DNA of 57,449 nt, taken from positions 1 to 57,449 of the forward strand of contig NZ_LKBW01000135.1 in assembly GCF_002699855.1 (NCBI RefSeq), written 5' to 3'. Both the position numbers and the translations under genes were made by a program. Shown here piece after piece: positions 17,299 to 25,347 of this stretch. The DNA is from Pseudomonas amygdali (GTDB lineage Bacteria; Pseudomonadota; Gammaproteobacteria; Pseudomonadales; Pseudomonadaceae). Each line of letters opens with the position of its first letter. The stretch's first letter is position 1. A model generated the notes under the pieces. That model was not told where the DNA came from. It did no database searches and saw only the letters and a program-made list of their open reading frames with translations.

Positions 17299-18309
17299 AT
17301 GAAGAGTGAAGCTGTTTTGCCCAACGACTTGCGCGCCCATGGCCTTCATGCCGCGCACCATGATCTGGACGGCGCGCGGGCCTGGATGTCGACCATCTGC
17401 GGCCCGCACAGCCTTCAGGCCAGCGCTCCGCATTGCCTGGAATTCGAACATTCGGCGAACGTGCTCAGCGCAATGTCTACGGTGCTGGGGCGTATCCAGT
17501 ACGGCACCGATGTGGTGATCGGCGTCGAGCCCGGCAGTTCGTTGAAGAGCTACAGCATCAGCCTGCCGCTGGACGGCGAGCAGGAGCTTGACTGCGGCAA
17601 GGGGCTGTTGCGTTCCAATGCCGGAGCCGGGCTGATTATTTCGCCGTTCGACTCGCAGCGACTGAGCATCACCGGCAACTGCCGCAAGTTGCAGGTGGCG
17701 ATTGACTGCTGCTCAATGCAGCGCGTGCTGGACGAGTTGCTGGAGCGCCCGGCCCAGGCGCCGCTGGTGTTTGAGCCGTGTATCAACGCGGAGCTGGGTG
17801 CCACGGCGTCGTGGTGGCGCATGGTGCGGTATCTGGTCGATGAAATGGACGGCGACTGCGACTATTTCGAGCACCTGCCGATGGCGCGGGACCTGGAGCG
17901 CAGCCTGATCAAAGGCTTGATTCTGTCGCAGCCGAACAACTATTCGGCGGCCCTGAACGACAAAGTCCAGAGCCGCTGCCCGGCCTTTCTGAAACGGGCG
18001 CAACAGTTCATCGAAGACCATTGCGGCGATGATATCCACCTGATCGATATCGAACGCGCGGCCGGTATAGGGCCGCAGAAACTGCACGACAGTTTCAAGA
18101 CGCACTTCGGCGTCTCGCCCGTGGCCTACCTCAAGCGTTTTCGACTCCAGTCGGCGCGACGCAGCCTGTTGCAGGGGCACAGTGGCTACAACATCGCGGC
18201 CATTGCCTCGCAATGGGGCTTCAATCATCTGGGGCGCTTTGCACAGGACTACCAGCGCCTGTTCGGCGAGCTGCCGTCGCAGACGCTGGAACGCGGCAGC
18301 CGACACTGA
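17299..18309 (+). CDS. antR: AraC/XylS-family activator of anthranilate genes
   Basis: This 336-residue regulator has an N-terminal cupin-like ligand domain at about residues 30-210. The C-terminal AraC double helix-turn-helix follows from about residue 232: IHLIDIERAAGIGPQKLHDSFKTHFG, then NIAAIASQWGFNHLGRFAQDYQRLFGELPS. It diverges from antABC, as antR does in other pseudomonads, and probably activates antABC with anthranilate as inducer. It is distinct from the second AraC regulator at 25348-26361, but both share the GFxHLGRFxQxY(R/Q) ending typical of the XylS group. Confidence 0.85.
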   Translation: MKSEAVLPNDLRAHGLHAAHHDLDGARAWMSTICGPHSLQASAPHCLEFEHSANVLSAMSTVLGRIQYGTDVVIGVEPGSSLKSYSISLPLDGEQELDCGKGLLRSNAGAGLIISPFDSQRLSITGNCRKLQVAIDCCSMQRVLDELLERPAQAPLVFEPCINAELGATASWWRMVRYLVDEMDGDCDYFEHLPMARDLERSLIKGLILSQPNNYSAALNDKVQSRCPAFLKRAQQFIEDHCGDDIHLIDIERAAGIGPQKLHDSFKTHFGVSPVAYLKRFRLQSARRSLLQGHSGYNIAAIASQWGFNHLGRFAQDYQRLFGELPSQTLERGSRH

Positions 18310-18382
18310 TCGCCCCTGTGCAACGCTCTTTGTCATCCACAAATCTGCTTTGATTGGCCGCAGGCCCCCACGAGACTTATAA

Positions 18383-18444
18383 CTATCGTGCCAATGCTCC
18401 GCGTTGGCATGCAGTTCGTGACGCTCTGCGTCACAAATCTTCAG
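18383..18444. repeat. intergenic palindromic repeat inside the island
   Basis: This repeat contains the hairpin GTGACGC-TCT-GCGTCAC at 18418-18434, preceded by a weaker TGCCAA/TTGGCA stem. It sits between the convergent antR and chemoreceptor genes and could serve as a terminator for either. It matches 46461-46520 in inverted orientation almost base for base over about 60 bases. It belongs to the same family as the repeats at both island edges. Confidence 0.8.
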
Positions 18445-18469
18445 CCTGGCGAGACAGTAGCCGTAACCG

Positions 18470-20023
18470 CTAACGATCAAAGCGCTCGGCGAGGCTCCTC
18501 AAACCCTCCACCTGATGGCCGATTTCCTCACTGATGCGTCGGCCATCCAGTGCCTTGGCCGCACTTTGTCGCGAGGCGTCGGCGATCCGCATGGCTTGCT
18601 GGTTCAGGTCTTCAGCGACCTGCCCCTGCTGCTCCATGGCGCTGGAGATCTGTACGCTCATGGAGGAAATCCGGTCCAGCGCTTCGTTGACCTGAGAGAA
18701 ACTTTCACGCACCGACGTGACCGCTGTCATGCCTTGCCGGGAAAGCGTCTGCCCCTCATGGGTGAGCTGCACCGTCTGTTCGGTGGTCTGGCGAAAACGC
18801 TGCAACAGCGGCTGAATATTCAGCGTGGCTTCCTGGGTGCGGGTCGCCAGTTGCCGAACCTCATCGGCCACCACGCTGAAGCCGCGCCCGGCATCACCGG
18901 CACGCGCGGCTTCGATGGCGGCATTGAGCGCCAGCAGGTTGGTCTGTCCGGCAATGTTGCTGATGATGTCAGTGATGCTGCCGATGGATTCGGTTGCCGT
19001 CGAAAGCTCGCCGGCCGCAGCGGAAATTTCGGCGACCGAGGCATTCAACCGCTGCATGGCCGACAAGCTCTGTTCAGCCAGGGCTTGCCCCTGACTGGAT
19101 TGTTCCACCGCCTGGCCGGTGGCTTCGGCACTGTGTTGCAGGTTGCGAGAGACCTCCTGGATGGTCGCAGTCATCTCGCTCAACGCCACCACCGACTGAT
19201 CGGACTCACTGCGTTGCTCTTCGAGTCGCCGGGCCTCGTGGCCGATCAGTTCATGCAGCGCGCCCATGTGCTCGTCAATCAACCGGCCACTCATGCCAAT
19301 CCGGCTGAGGGCGGTTTGCAGACGCGCCTCCCCGGCGATCAAGGCCATGTTGACCAACGCTGGCGTAGCGCTCAGGTCAGCGTACAACCCGGCCAGCGCA
19401 GGGGCGGCGAACGCTTTGGGGTGCGACGCCAGTACCGCCCGCACTTGCCGGTTTTGACGCCAGCTCTGCCAACCCGTGAGCACAAGGACACCCAGCAATG
19501 CGCTGGCACCTTGCAGCCAGGCCGACTCCAGAGCCGCGCAGGCCAGAGCGATGCCGGAACCGACCAGCAGAGTCGGCCAGCTCCACGACAACCAGCGAGT
19601 CATCGCCGCAACCGCCGAGACCGGCGAGCCGCGACGCTGCCAGCGGGCAAAAAACACCTGAGCACGGTGTTGTTGCTCACTGCTCAACGGCAGATAGATT
19701 GCACCGTAACCCTGCACGCCTTCGCTGCCATACACCGGTTTGATGTACACATTGTGCCAACGCTGGCTGCCGTCCCTGTGACGGTTGCAGACGATGCCCA
19801 TCCACGGCGTGCCCTGACCCAGCGTCGACCACAGGCTTGCAAAGACAGCGGCGGGCATCAACTCGTGACGAAGCAGCGTAACCGAGGCCTCCAGTAGCTC
19901 ATCGCGAGCGTAACCATGTTCGCGGGCAAATCCATCGGAGCAGTGCTTGATCTGACCTTTGAGGTTGGTCCGGCAAATCAGTGCAGGCCTGCTGGGTGCA
20001 GAGCTATTAGAAGGAATGGTCAT
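18470..20023 (-). CDS. PAS-domain chemoreceptor (aerotaxis type, Aer3-like)
   Basis: This 517-residue methyl-accepting chemotaxis protein has an N-terminal PAS domain at about residues 12-125. One or two membrane helices lie at about 150-200. The signalling domain ends in the conserved hairpin [33 protein letters not shown] near residue 395. The layout is that of Aer, which senses redox state through FAD. As I recall, the WHOP region contains a receptor named aer3 that mediates aerotaxis. The PAS segment reads LRHELMP where Aer-type proteins usually have RHPDMP. ATG 20023 is used because it begins MTIPSNSS. Confidence 0.87.
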   Translation of the reverse strand: MTIPSNSSAPSRPALICRTNLKGQIKHCSDGFAREHGYARDELLEASVTLLRHELMPAAVFASLWSTLGQGTPWMGIVCNRHRDGSQRWHNVYIKPVYGSEGVQGYGAIYLPLSSEQQHRAQVFFARWQRRGSPVSAVAAMTRWLSWSWPTLLVGSGIALACAALESAWLQGASALLGVLVLTGWQSWRQNRQVRAVLASHPKAFAAPALAGLYADLSATPALVNMALIAGEARLQTALSRIGMSGRLIDEHMGALHELIGHEARRLEEQRSESDQSVVALSEMTATIQEVSRNLQHSAEATGQAVEQSSQGQALAEQSLSAMQRLNASVAEISAAAGELSTATESIGSITDIISNIAGQTNLLALNAAIEAARAGDAGRGFSVVADEVRQLATRTQEATLNIQPLLQRFRQTTEQTVQLTHEGQTLSRQGMTAVTSVRESFSQVNEALDRISSMSVQISSAMEQQGQVAEDLNQQAMRIADASRQSAAKALDGRRISEEIGHQVEGLRSLAERFDR

Positions 20024-20042
20024 ATCGAAAACTCGCACGCAG

Positions 20043-20068
20043 AAAAAAAGCCTGTCGCAACGACAGGC
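20043..20068 (-). terminator. rho-independent terminator of the ipo operon
   Basis: The stem GCCTGTCG (20050-20057) pairs with CGACAGGC (20061-20068) around a three-base loop. On the minus strand it is followed by a run of seven T residues (20049-20043). It lies directly after the ipoC stop and upstream of the chemoreceptor start, so the chemoreceptor must have its own promoter. Confidence 0.85.
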
Positions 20069-20106
20069 AAAACCCGAGTCAGCTGTGGAGCAGCGCCTGC
20101 GGTGAT

Positions 20107-21027
20107 TTAAAAATGGTGAACGTAGCGCATCTGCACGCGACTGCCGTCAGGACGATTTTCGACATCCTGTTCGAAGTACGCGTTGACGAACACATGGTCG
20201 TTTTGCGAGAAGCTGTACATCGCACCTGGCCCGATTGCCCAGACTTTTTCCCTGCGCCCGGAAACGTCGTGACCGTCGACCTGGGTGTCGGTGATCTGCT
20301 TGAGCCAGTAACCGTTGATCCCCAGCCGAAGCTGATCGGTGACCGCATACTCAGTCACGAAGTTGGCGTGCAGCGCCTGCCCTGCCTGAATATCGCTGAC
20401 ATTGCCGAACGACTGTGCCGGGTCGTCATTCTTGCCGTTGTACAAGTAGTGCGCTCGAACCGACGCCGTCCACTTCGGCGTGAACCAGTAGGTCGCAGCC
20501 CAATACGGATTGAACGACCAGGCGTTGTTGCCAGGGTTAATTGCGTGTTTGTCGTCGTACTCGCCGGTAGGCAGGTTGACCTGCAACTCAATGCGCTGCA
20601 CGAAGCGCGGCCCGGCTGGCCCCATCACCGGGTCGAACTGAATGAACGGCCCGATCAACAGATCGCCCATACCGGTCTGGCCGCGCAACGCGGCGTTGTT
20701 CAGCCCGTCGTCGACCTTCATGCGCGTCACCACAGGCAATACTGCGTTCAGCCCCAGGCTGGCGTTGCCCAGACGCACGTTCGACAGGTAGCTGAGCTGC
20801 GTCACCGCGACCTGATAATCCAGATCCTGCTTCGGCAAACCCAGGGCTTTGCCGTCCTTGTCGCGCAGGCGATCAGCGCTGTAATTCTGGAAATACTCTT
20901 GCAAGTACCATCCGGGACCTGCGGGCAAACCGCCGTCCAGAAAGCTGGTCAGGCCCAGATTGACCACCGGCAAGTCATAGGCACCGGCCCCTTGTGCGAT
21001 CAATAAACCCGCCCCGCAAACACACAT
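20107..21027 (-). CDS. ipoC: outer-membrane channel, SphA/MetA-pathway type
   Basis: This protein of about 306 residues belongs to the family of outer-membrane proteins in phenol-type degradation operons. It is beta-rich with alternating aromatic strands and ends [10 protein letters not shown], an outer-membrane barrel ending with terminal Phe. It probably admits a hydrophobic aromatic. The true start is unclear. GGGGAG lies eight bases before an ATA at 21042-21040, which would give a normal leader [20 protein letters not shown]. The first usable ATG is 21027, which drops the basic residue from the signal. It is third in the monooxygenase operon. The symbol follows the WHOP naming as I recall it. 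Confidence 0.78.
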   Translation of the reverse strand: MCVCGAGLLIAQGAGAYDLPVVNLGLTSFLDGGLPAGPGWYLQEYFQNYSADRLRDKDGKALGLPKQDLDYQVAVTQLSYLSNVRLGNASLGLNAVLPVVTRMKVDDGLNNAALRGQTGMGDLLIGPFIQFDPVMGPAGPRFVQRIELQVNLPTGEYDDKHAINPGNNAWSFNPYWAATYWFTPKWTASVRAHYLYNGKNDDPAQSFGNVSDIQAGQALHANFVTEYAVTDQLRLGINGYWLKQITDTQVDGHDVSGRREKVWAIGPGAMYSFSQNDHVFVNAYFEQDVENRPDGSRVQMRYVHHF

Positions 21028-21082
21028 CAGTTGCGTTTTTATGCGTTTATCTCCCCGTTTTTCTGCATGTCGTGCGGCAGGC

Positions 21083-21619
21083 TTACTGGGCCAGTCCGGG
21101 GTGCGCGGCGGCAATCCGGTACTGGCCTGCGTGAAAGACCAGCGGTTCTGCGCCGCTGTATCGGTAATGCTCGATTTCGCCGATGAAGATCAGGTGGTCA
21201 CCGCCCTCGTACTGGCGCACGTTGCGGCACACCAGCGTAGCGACCACGTCATCGAGCAGCGGTACGCCAGCCGTACCGGCCGCGTGTGCCACGCCGGCGA
21301 ACTTGTCGCTGGAAGGTCGGGAAAAGTGCCGCGACAGGCCATGCTGCTCGGCACCGAGCACGTTGATCGCAAAGTGGCTGGCCTCGCAGAAATCGTTCAG
21401 GCTCGGTGCGCTGCGTGCCAGGCTCCAGAGCACCAGCGCGGGCTCCAGCGAAACCGATGAAAACGAGTTGGCGGTCATGCCCACCTTGCGTCCGTCGGCA
21501 GTGCAGGTCGTTATGACCGTGACGCCAGTGGCGAACTGGCCCAACAGACCGCGCAAGTCGCGGGGGTCAGAGTCTTTCGCGTCACACAGTGGCTGGGTGG
21601 TTTCGATATCAGTGCTCAT
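21083..21619 (-). CDS. ipoB: flavin reductase, StyB/HpaC-like
   Basis: This 178-residue protein has the split-barrel flavin reductase fold. Family features are LLGQFATGVTVITT, VGMTANSFSSVSLEPALVLWSL and FAINVL. It uses NAD(P)H to make free reduced FAD, which the neighbouring monooxygenase consumes. It starts 23 bases after the monooxygenase stop, with ATG 21619 after AGTCCC, a modest ribosome site. Pairs of this kind form two-component styrene/indole monooxygenases. The symbol is from memory of the WHOP operon names. Confidence 0.85.
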   Translation of the reverse strand: MSTDIETTQPLCDAKDSDPRDLRGLLGQFATGVTVITTCTADGRKVGMTANSFSSVSLEPALVLWSLARSAPSLNDFCEASHFAINVLGAEQHGLSRHFSRPSSDKFAGVAHAAGTAGVPLLDDVVATLVCRNVRQYEGGDHLIFIGEIEHYRYSGAEPLVFHAGQYRIAAAHPGLAQ

Positions 21620-21642
21620 AGGGACTCCCTCTGGCAGCAGTC

Positions 21643-22881
21643 TTATGCCGCTTGTTTGTTGTTCTTCTGGATAAAGGCCTGGCATTGCTCGGCGTCGAAC
21701 CACCACGGGGCAAACTGGCGCGGGTCGTCGAACGCGTTGGTGATGGCAGAAGCCAGCGGCAGTGACTGGCTGGCCGCGCCGAGCAGTTCGAGCAAATGCC
21801 GGGGCGGCGGCGTGAGCATGCTGTTGGTCCACTCCACCACATGCCGGGCGTAGCTCCAGTACTGCTCGAAGGTCTGCTCCATCCACGCCTGATCGAACGC
21901 TTGATCGCCACGATCGAGCACCGATTGCAGATAGACCTTGCTGCACTTGGCGGCGTTGTTGGAGCCTTGTCCGGTGATTGGGTCGTTGACCACCAGCGCG
22001 TCAGCCATACCCAACACCTGACGTCCGGACGGCAGGGTCAGTACCGGGCGGCGGACCATCGGCGTGAAGCGCCCGGAGAGGAAACCCTGATCGTCGGTGA
22101 GGCTCAGGTTGTGGCAACGCTCGGCTTCCCAGTGCAGGTACTGGCGAACGATTTCCAGGCTTTTCTGCAAGTGGGCTTCAGGCGTCTTGATGTCCTGCCA
22201 GCAGTCCAGAGGGCCGCCGGGGATACCTTCGAACACCATGATTTCGCAAGGGCCGCTGGTGGTCAGCGCCGGAAACACAAAGTATTCGCCGACTCCGGGA
22301 ATCAGATTGAACGCCACCCTGGAAAACGGCGAAACCGGCGTCATGCCCTTTACGTAGGTCAGCGCCAGCGCCCGCTGCGGCTGACTGAACTGCGTACGTT
22401 GCGGGTCTTTGGCGAACTGGTTGACCACTTCGCCCTTGCCAGCGGCCAGCAGCACCAGATCATGGTTCAGCGACAAGGTTTCCAGCTCGTCGATGCCCAC
22501 ATCGGCAATGACCAGCTCGCCGCCACGTTTGACGAACTCGTCCATCCATACCGGCATTTTCACCCGCTGATCCACTGACTGAGCGTAGCGATCCAGCCGC
22601 GCGGCCCAACTGAACAGTTGCTCGCCGGGCAGCTCCGGGTGCGGCACGGTCAGGCCGATACCCTCGACAGCCGGGCATTGCTGCTCCCAGAAGTTGAGCC
22701 CCAGATCACGTTCGGTCTGCAGCGAGGTGTTGAACATGCACTGGCTGGACATGACCTTGCCGTTGCGAATCTGCTCGCCCGTGCGGTTGGTGGTCAGGGT
22801 GACGTGATAGCCCTCGGCAAGTAGCCCGAGAGCGAGTTGCAGACCGGCCTGGCCGGCTCCGACGATTGCAATACGACGCAT
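21643..22881 (-). CDS. ipoA: FAD-dependent monooxygenase, styrene monooxygenase StyA-like
   Basis: This 412-residue flavoprotein begins MRRIAIVGAGQAGLQLALGL, the Rossmann GxGxxG motif. It carries the StyA-type EQIRNGKVMSSQCMFNT and GMADALVVNDPITGQGSNNAAK flavin regions, and its length is close to StyA (about 415). Such enzymes insert one oxygen into styrene, indole or related aromatics using FADH2 from a partner reductase, here the next gene. Indigo formation from indole would follow, consistent with my recollection that ipo stands for indigo-producing oxygenase. The natural substrate in plants is not evident from sequence. Confidence 0.85.
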   Translation of the reverse strand: MRRIAIVGAGQAGLQLALGLLAEGYHVTLTTNRTGEQIRNGKVMSSQCMFNTSLQTERDLGLNFWEQQCPAVEGIGLTVPHPELPGEQLFSWAARLDRYAQSVDQRVKMPVWMDEFVKRGGELVIADVGIDELETLSLNHDLVLLAAGKGEVVNQFAKDPQRTQFSQPQRALALTYVKGMTPVSPFSRVAFNLIPGVGEYFVFPALTTSGPCEIMVFEGIPGGPLDCWQDIKTPEAHLQKSLEIVRQYLHWEAERCHNLSLTDDQGFLSGRFTPMVRRPVLTLPSGRQVLGMADALVVNDPITGQGSNNAAKCSKVYLQSVLDRGDQAFDQAWMEQTFEQYWSYARHVVEWTNSMLTPPPRHLLELLGAASQSLPLASAITNAFDDPRQFAPWWFDAEQCQAFIQKNNKQAA

Positions 22882-22953
22882 GATGGCATTCCTGTTGTTG
22901 TGAGTGGGTAGGCGTGTCACACCGGGGCCAAGCGTTATGAAAAGGCTGCGTGT

Positions 22954-23769
22954 CTACCGAAGCCACCACTGCGCCAGGCGCGGGATGGCAGGCAGGTTCT
23001 GCTCGGGCCCCATCGCCGAATAGCCGCCGTCCACGGCATAGTCGGCACCGGTGACAAAGCTGGCTGCTGGCGAGCACAGGAAAGTCACGACGTTGGCCAC
23101 TTCAGCGGGCTCGCCGAGCCTGCCCAGCAGGTGATACGAAGCCGCCACCTGATCGGCTTTGGCGCGATCGCCACCACTGACCTCGGCGATTACCCGCGAC
23201 CAGGTCCAGCCCGGTGATACCGAATTGACACGAATGCCGTCGGGGGCTAAGTCCATAGCCATGCTGCGGGTCAATTGTTTGATCGCCGCCTTGGAAACCG
23301 GGTACAGCCAGCGACCGGTCTGCGCGCAGCCCGCAGAAATGGAAGAGAAATTGACAATCGCACCGCCACTGGCCTTGAGATCGTCGTGTACGGCCTGAGC
23401 CAGAGCGATGGCCGAAACCAGATTGACGTTCAATGCTTGCAGCCAGTCTTCGCGGCAGGAAGCAAAGCCGTCATCCTGATAGGTACAGGCCAGGTTGATC
23501 AGCAGGTTTACCGAGCCCAACACCTGGCGCACCCCGGTCAGGGCTTCGCTGATCTCTTCATCCCTGGTGATATCAACGGGGAAAAATCGCGCCTGCTTGC
23601 CCAGCTGTTCGGCAGCGCGCTGACCGGCTTCGGCGTCAATGTCGAACAGCGCCACTCGCGCGCCAGCATCGATCAGTCCACGGGCCACGGCCATGCCGAT
23701 CAGTGTTGCGCCGCCGCTGATCAAAGCGACCTTGCCGTGCAAGGCATCGGAGTTCAGAAATGTAGACAT
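22954..23769 (-). CDS. dhoB: short-chain dehydrogenase/reductase
   Basis: This 271-residue SDR has an N-terminal nucleotide-binding region (VALISGGATLIGMAVARGLIDAG) with aspartate in LFDIDAE, which suggests NAD(H) preference. NLACTYQDD and the catalytic Ser-Tyr-Lys set FSSISAG and YPVSKAA follow. The PDGIRVNSVSPGWTWSRV motif is typical of classical SDRs. It starts nine bases after the dienelactone hydrolase fusion gene. It may oxidise or reduce an alicyclic or dihydrodiol intermediate. The symbol dhoB follows recalled WHOP naming (dienelactone hydrolase and oxidoreductase). Confidence 0.85.
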   Translation of the reverse strand: MSTFLNSDALHGKVALISGGATLIGMAVARGLIDAGARVALFDIDAEAGQRAAEQLGKQARFFPVDITRDEEISEALTGVRQVLGSVNLLINLACTYQDDGFASCREDWLQALNVNLVSAIALAQAVHDDLKASGGAIVNFSSISAGCAQTGRWLYPVSKAAIKQLTRSMAMDLAPDGIRVNSVSPGWTWSRVIAEVSGGDRAKADQVAASYHLLGRLGEPAEVANVVTFLCSPAASFVTGADYAVDGGYSAMGPEQNLPAIPRLAQWWLR

Positions 23770-23778
23770 GGTTAATCC

Positions 23779-25026
23779 TCAGGCGCTTTGGTCGGCACTG
23801 TTCGCCCAGTTGGGCATCAGGCTGTTGGAAGGCAGGCTCTCATCAAGCAGTTTGCGGGCGGTTTCAACCCCGGCGACGGGCAGCCCGGACGGGTCGAGCA
23901 GACCGACCTGCACCAGCACGCTGGCCTGGTCCCAATAGATGTGCTCGTGACAAAGCCTGGGGCCTCGAAACTTCACCACGCCAAGCATCGGTATCTGCAC
24001 CTTGCGCCCCGTGGGAGCGACGCCCGGCAGCATCCAGTCGATCTCGCTGTCGTGGGTAAAGGTCATGATGAATTCGTCGACGATCTGGGTAGCGCCCACC
24101 GTTCGGGAAATAGGCGTCAGCGCCATGTCCTGCGGGTTGCCGTGCACAAAATGGTGCTGATAGAAGCGGCTCAATTGCGCATGGCCGACACCGCCGGTCA
24201 TGGTCGGAATGTGATTGACGTACGGTTCGGCAACCATGGTGGCCATGGTTGCGGGCACGTCACGGGTCTCGAACTCATGGCGAATGTGCTCTTCCCAGAG
24301 CGCTGACAGGTCGTATTCGGGGCCAAGCGTGCGGCGCAGTACCGCCACAGTGCGTTCATGCGCCATCAGCGCGGCGGGCTTGTTGAAGTGGTGGCCGTTG
24401 GGACGGGCGAAGGCGTGATCGACGCCGGGATAAAGGTAGGTTTCCACGCCCGGCGTGTTCTGTGCGGCGGCAAATATCTCGGCACGGGCCTCTGTGGGGC
24501 AGAATTGATCCAGCTCGGCAGCGTGCAACACCAGACGGCGACCTTGCAGCCCTTCCAGCTCGGCCAGCGCCTTCTCTATGCCAACCCCGTAATAGCCAAC
24601 TGCACACGCCACCTCGGGTAGGCGGCAGGCGGCCAGATACGCCAGCTTGCCGCCCAGACAATAACCCACCACCCCTTGAGCACTGCCGGTGCATTCCGGC
24701 AGTTGGCGCAGGGCATGCAGGCTGGCGCGAATGTCATCGACACCGGCACGCTCGTCAAACGCCTGATAAAAACCGAACGCCTGCTGAAAATCCTCTTCGC
24801 TGTAACCCAGCTCGACGCCAGGCTTCTGCCGCCAGTACAGATCGGGCACCAGTACGCTGTAGCCTTCCTCGGCGAGGAAGTCGGCAACGTCGCGCATTGC
24901 CTGATTGACCCCGAATATTTCCTGGCACAGCACCACTCCGGGGCCGCTTCCACCGATTGCAGTGGCCAGGTAGGCCTGGAACTGTCTTCCATCGTGCGCA
25001 TTGACGCTGACATAGCGACCGTTCAT
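23779..25026 (-). CDS. dhoA: dienelactone hydrolase fused to an NTF2/SnoaL-like domain
   Basis: This 415-residue protein has two parts. Residues 1 to about 235 are a dienelactone hydrolase: nucleophile Cys123 in GYCLGG, Asp173 in ELDQFCP, His204 in GVDHAF, and Glu36 in CQEIFG, all at positions matching the characterised Pseudomonas enzyme. Residues of about 245-400 look like a SnoaL/NTF2-type cone, a fold used for small hydrophobic ligands. ATG 25026 begins MNGRYVSV; the longer reading frame upstream has no family match. Hydrolysis of a lactone from an aromatic is likely, but the substrate is unknown. It is first in a two-gene operon with the SDR. Confidence 0.83.
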   Translation of the reverse strand: MNGRYVSVNAHDGRQFQAYLATAIGGSGPGVVLCQEIFGVNQAMRDVADFLAEEGYSVLVPDLYWRQKPGVELGYSEEDFQQAFGFYQAFDERAGVDDIRASLHALRQLPECTGSAQGVVGYCLGGKLAYLAACRLPEVACAVGYYGVGIEKALAELEGLQGRRLVLHAAELDQFCPTEARAEIFAAAQNTPGVETYLYPGVDHAFARPNGHHFNKPAALMAHERTVAVLRRTLGPEYDLSALWEEHIRHEFETRDVPATMATMVAEPYVNHIPTMTGGVGHAQLSRFYQHHFVHGNPQDMALTPISRTVGATQIVDEFIMTFTHDSEIDWMLPGVAPTGRKVQIPMLGVVKFRGPRLCHEHIYWDQASVLVQVGLLDPSGLPVAGVETARKLLDESLPSNSLMPNWANSADQSA

Positions 25027-25088
25027 TTGCGAGTCTCCAACATCGTGTGAAGTTGGAGCCAATCTTGCGAGCCTTGAACGGGATCCAC

Positions 25089-25288
25089 TATCCGCTGGCT
25101 GCGGGCCCTGTCCGGACGGCGCGGAAAGTTGCACAACGCTTTTTTTCTTTCGATACGCAATAAATCCGCATGCGTAGAACTGGCGTGGCGTTTGCTAAGT
25201 ACTCGTCAGGACCACAAAAAAGTGGCCAAAAAGAAACAGCAGAGCGGCCGCAGTATCCAGAAACTGCGAGCGTTATCCGCAGTGTGAA
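25089..25288 (-). promoter_or_regulatory. three XylS/BenR-type boxes between dhoA and the AraC regulator
   Basis: Three minus-strand sites fit or nearly fit TGCA-N6-GGNTA: CGCAGCCAGCGGATA (25103-25089), CGCAGTTTCTGGATA (25268-25254) and TTCACACTGCGGATA (25288-25274). The last two are tandem, 20 bases apart, close to the spacing of XylS half-sites. The first lies 63 bases upstream of dhoA. All point toward dhoA. They suggest that dhoAB, and perhaps the regulator itself, answer to an AraC/XylS protein. Confidence 0.6.
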
Positions 25289-25347
25289 AATGGCGGGTGA
25301 CATAAAGACTCAAGCTGCCTTGAAACCGTGCACGAGTGAGAGTTGCC

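Noticed and set aside
18515..19897. 460-codon plus-strand reading frame opposite the chemoreceptor
   Set aside because: Antisense of a clear chemotaxis protein; the translation has no domain-like features.
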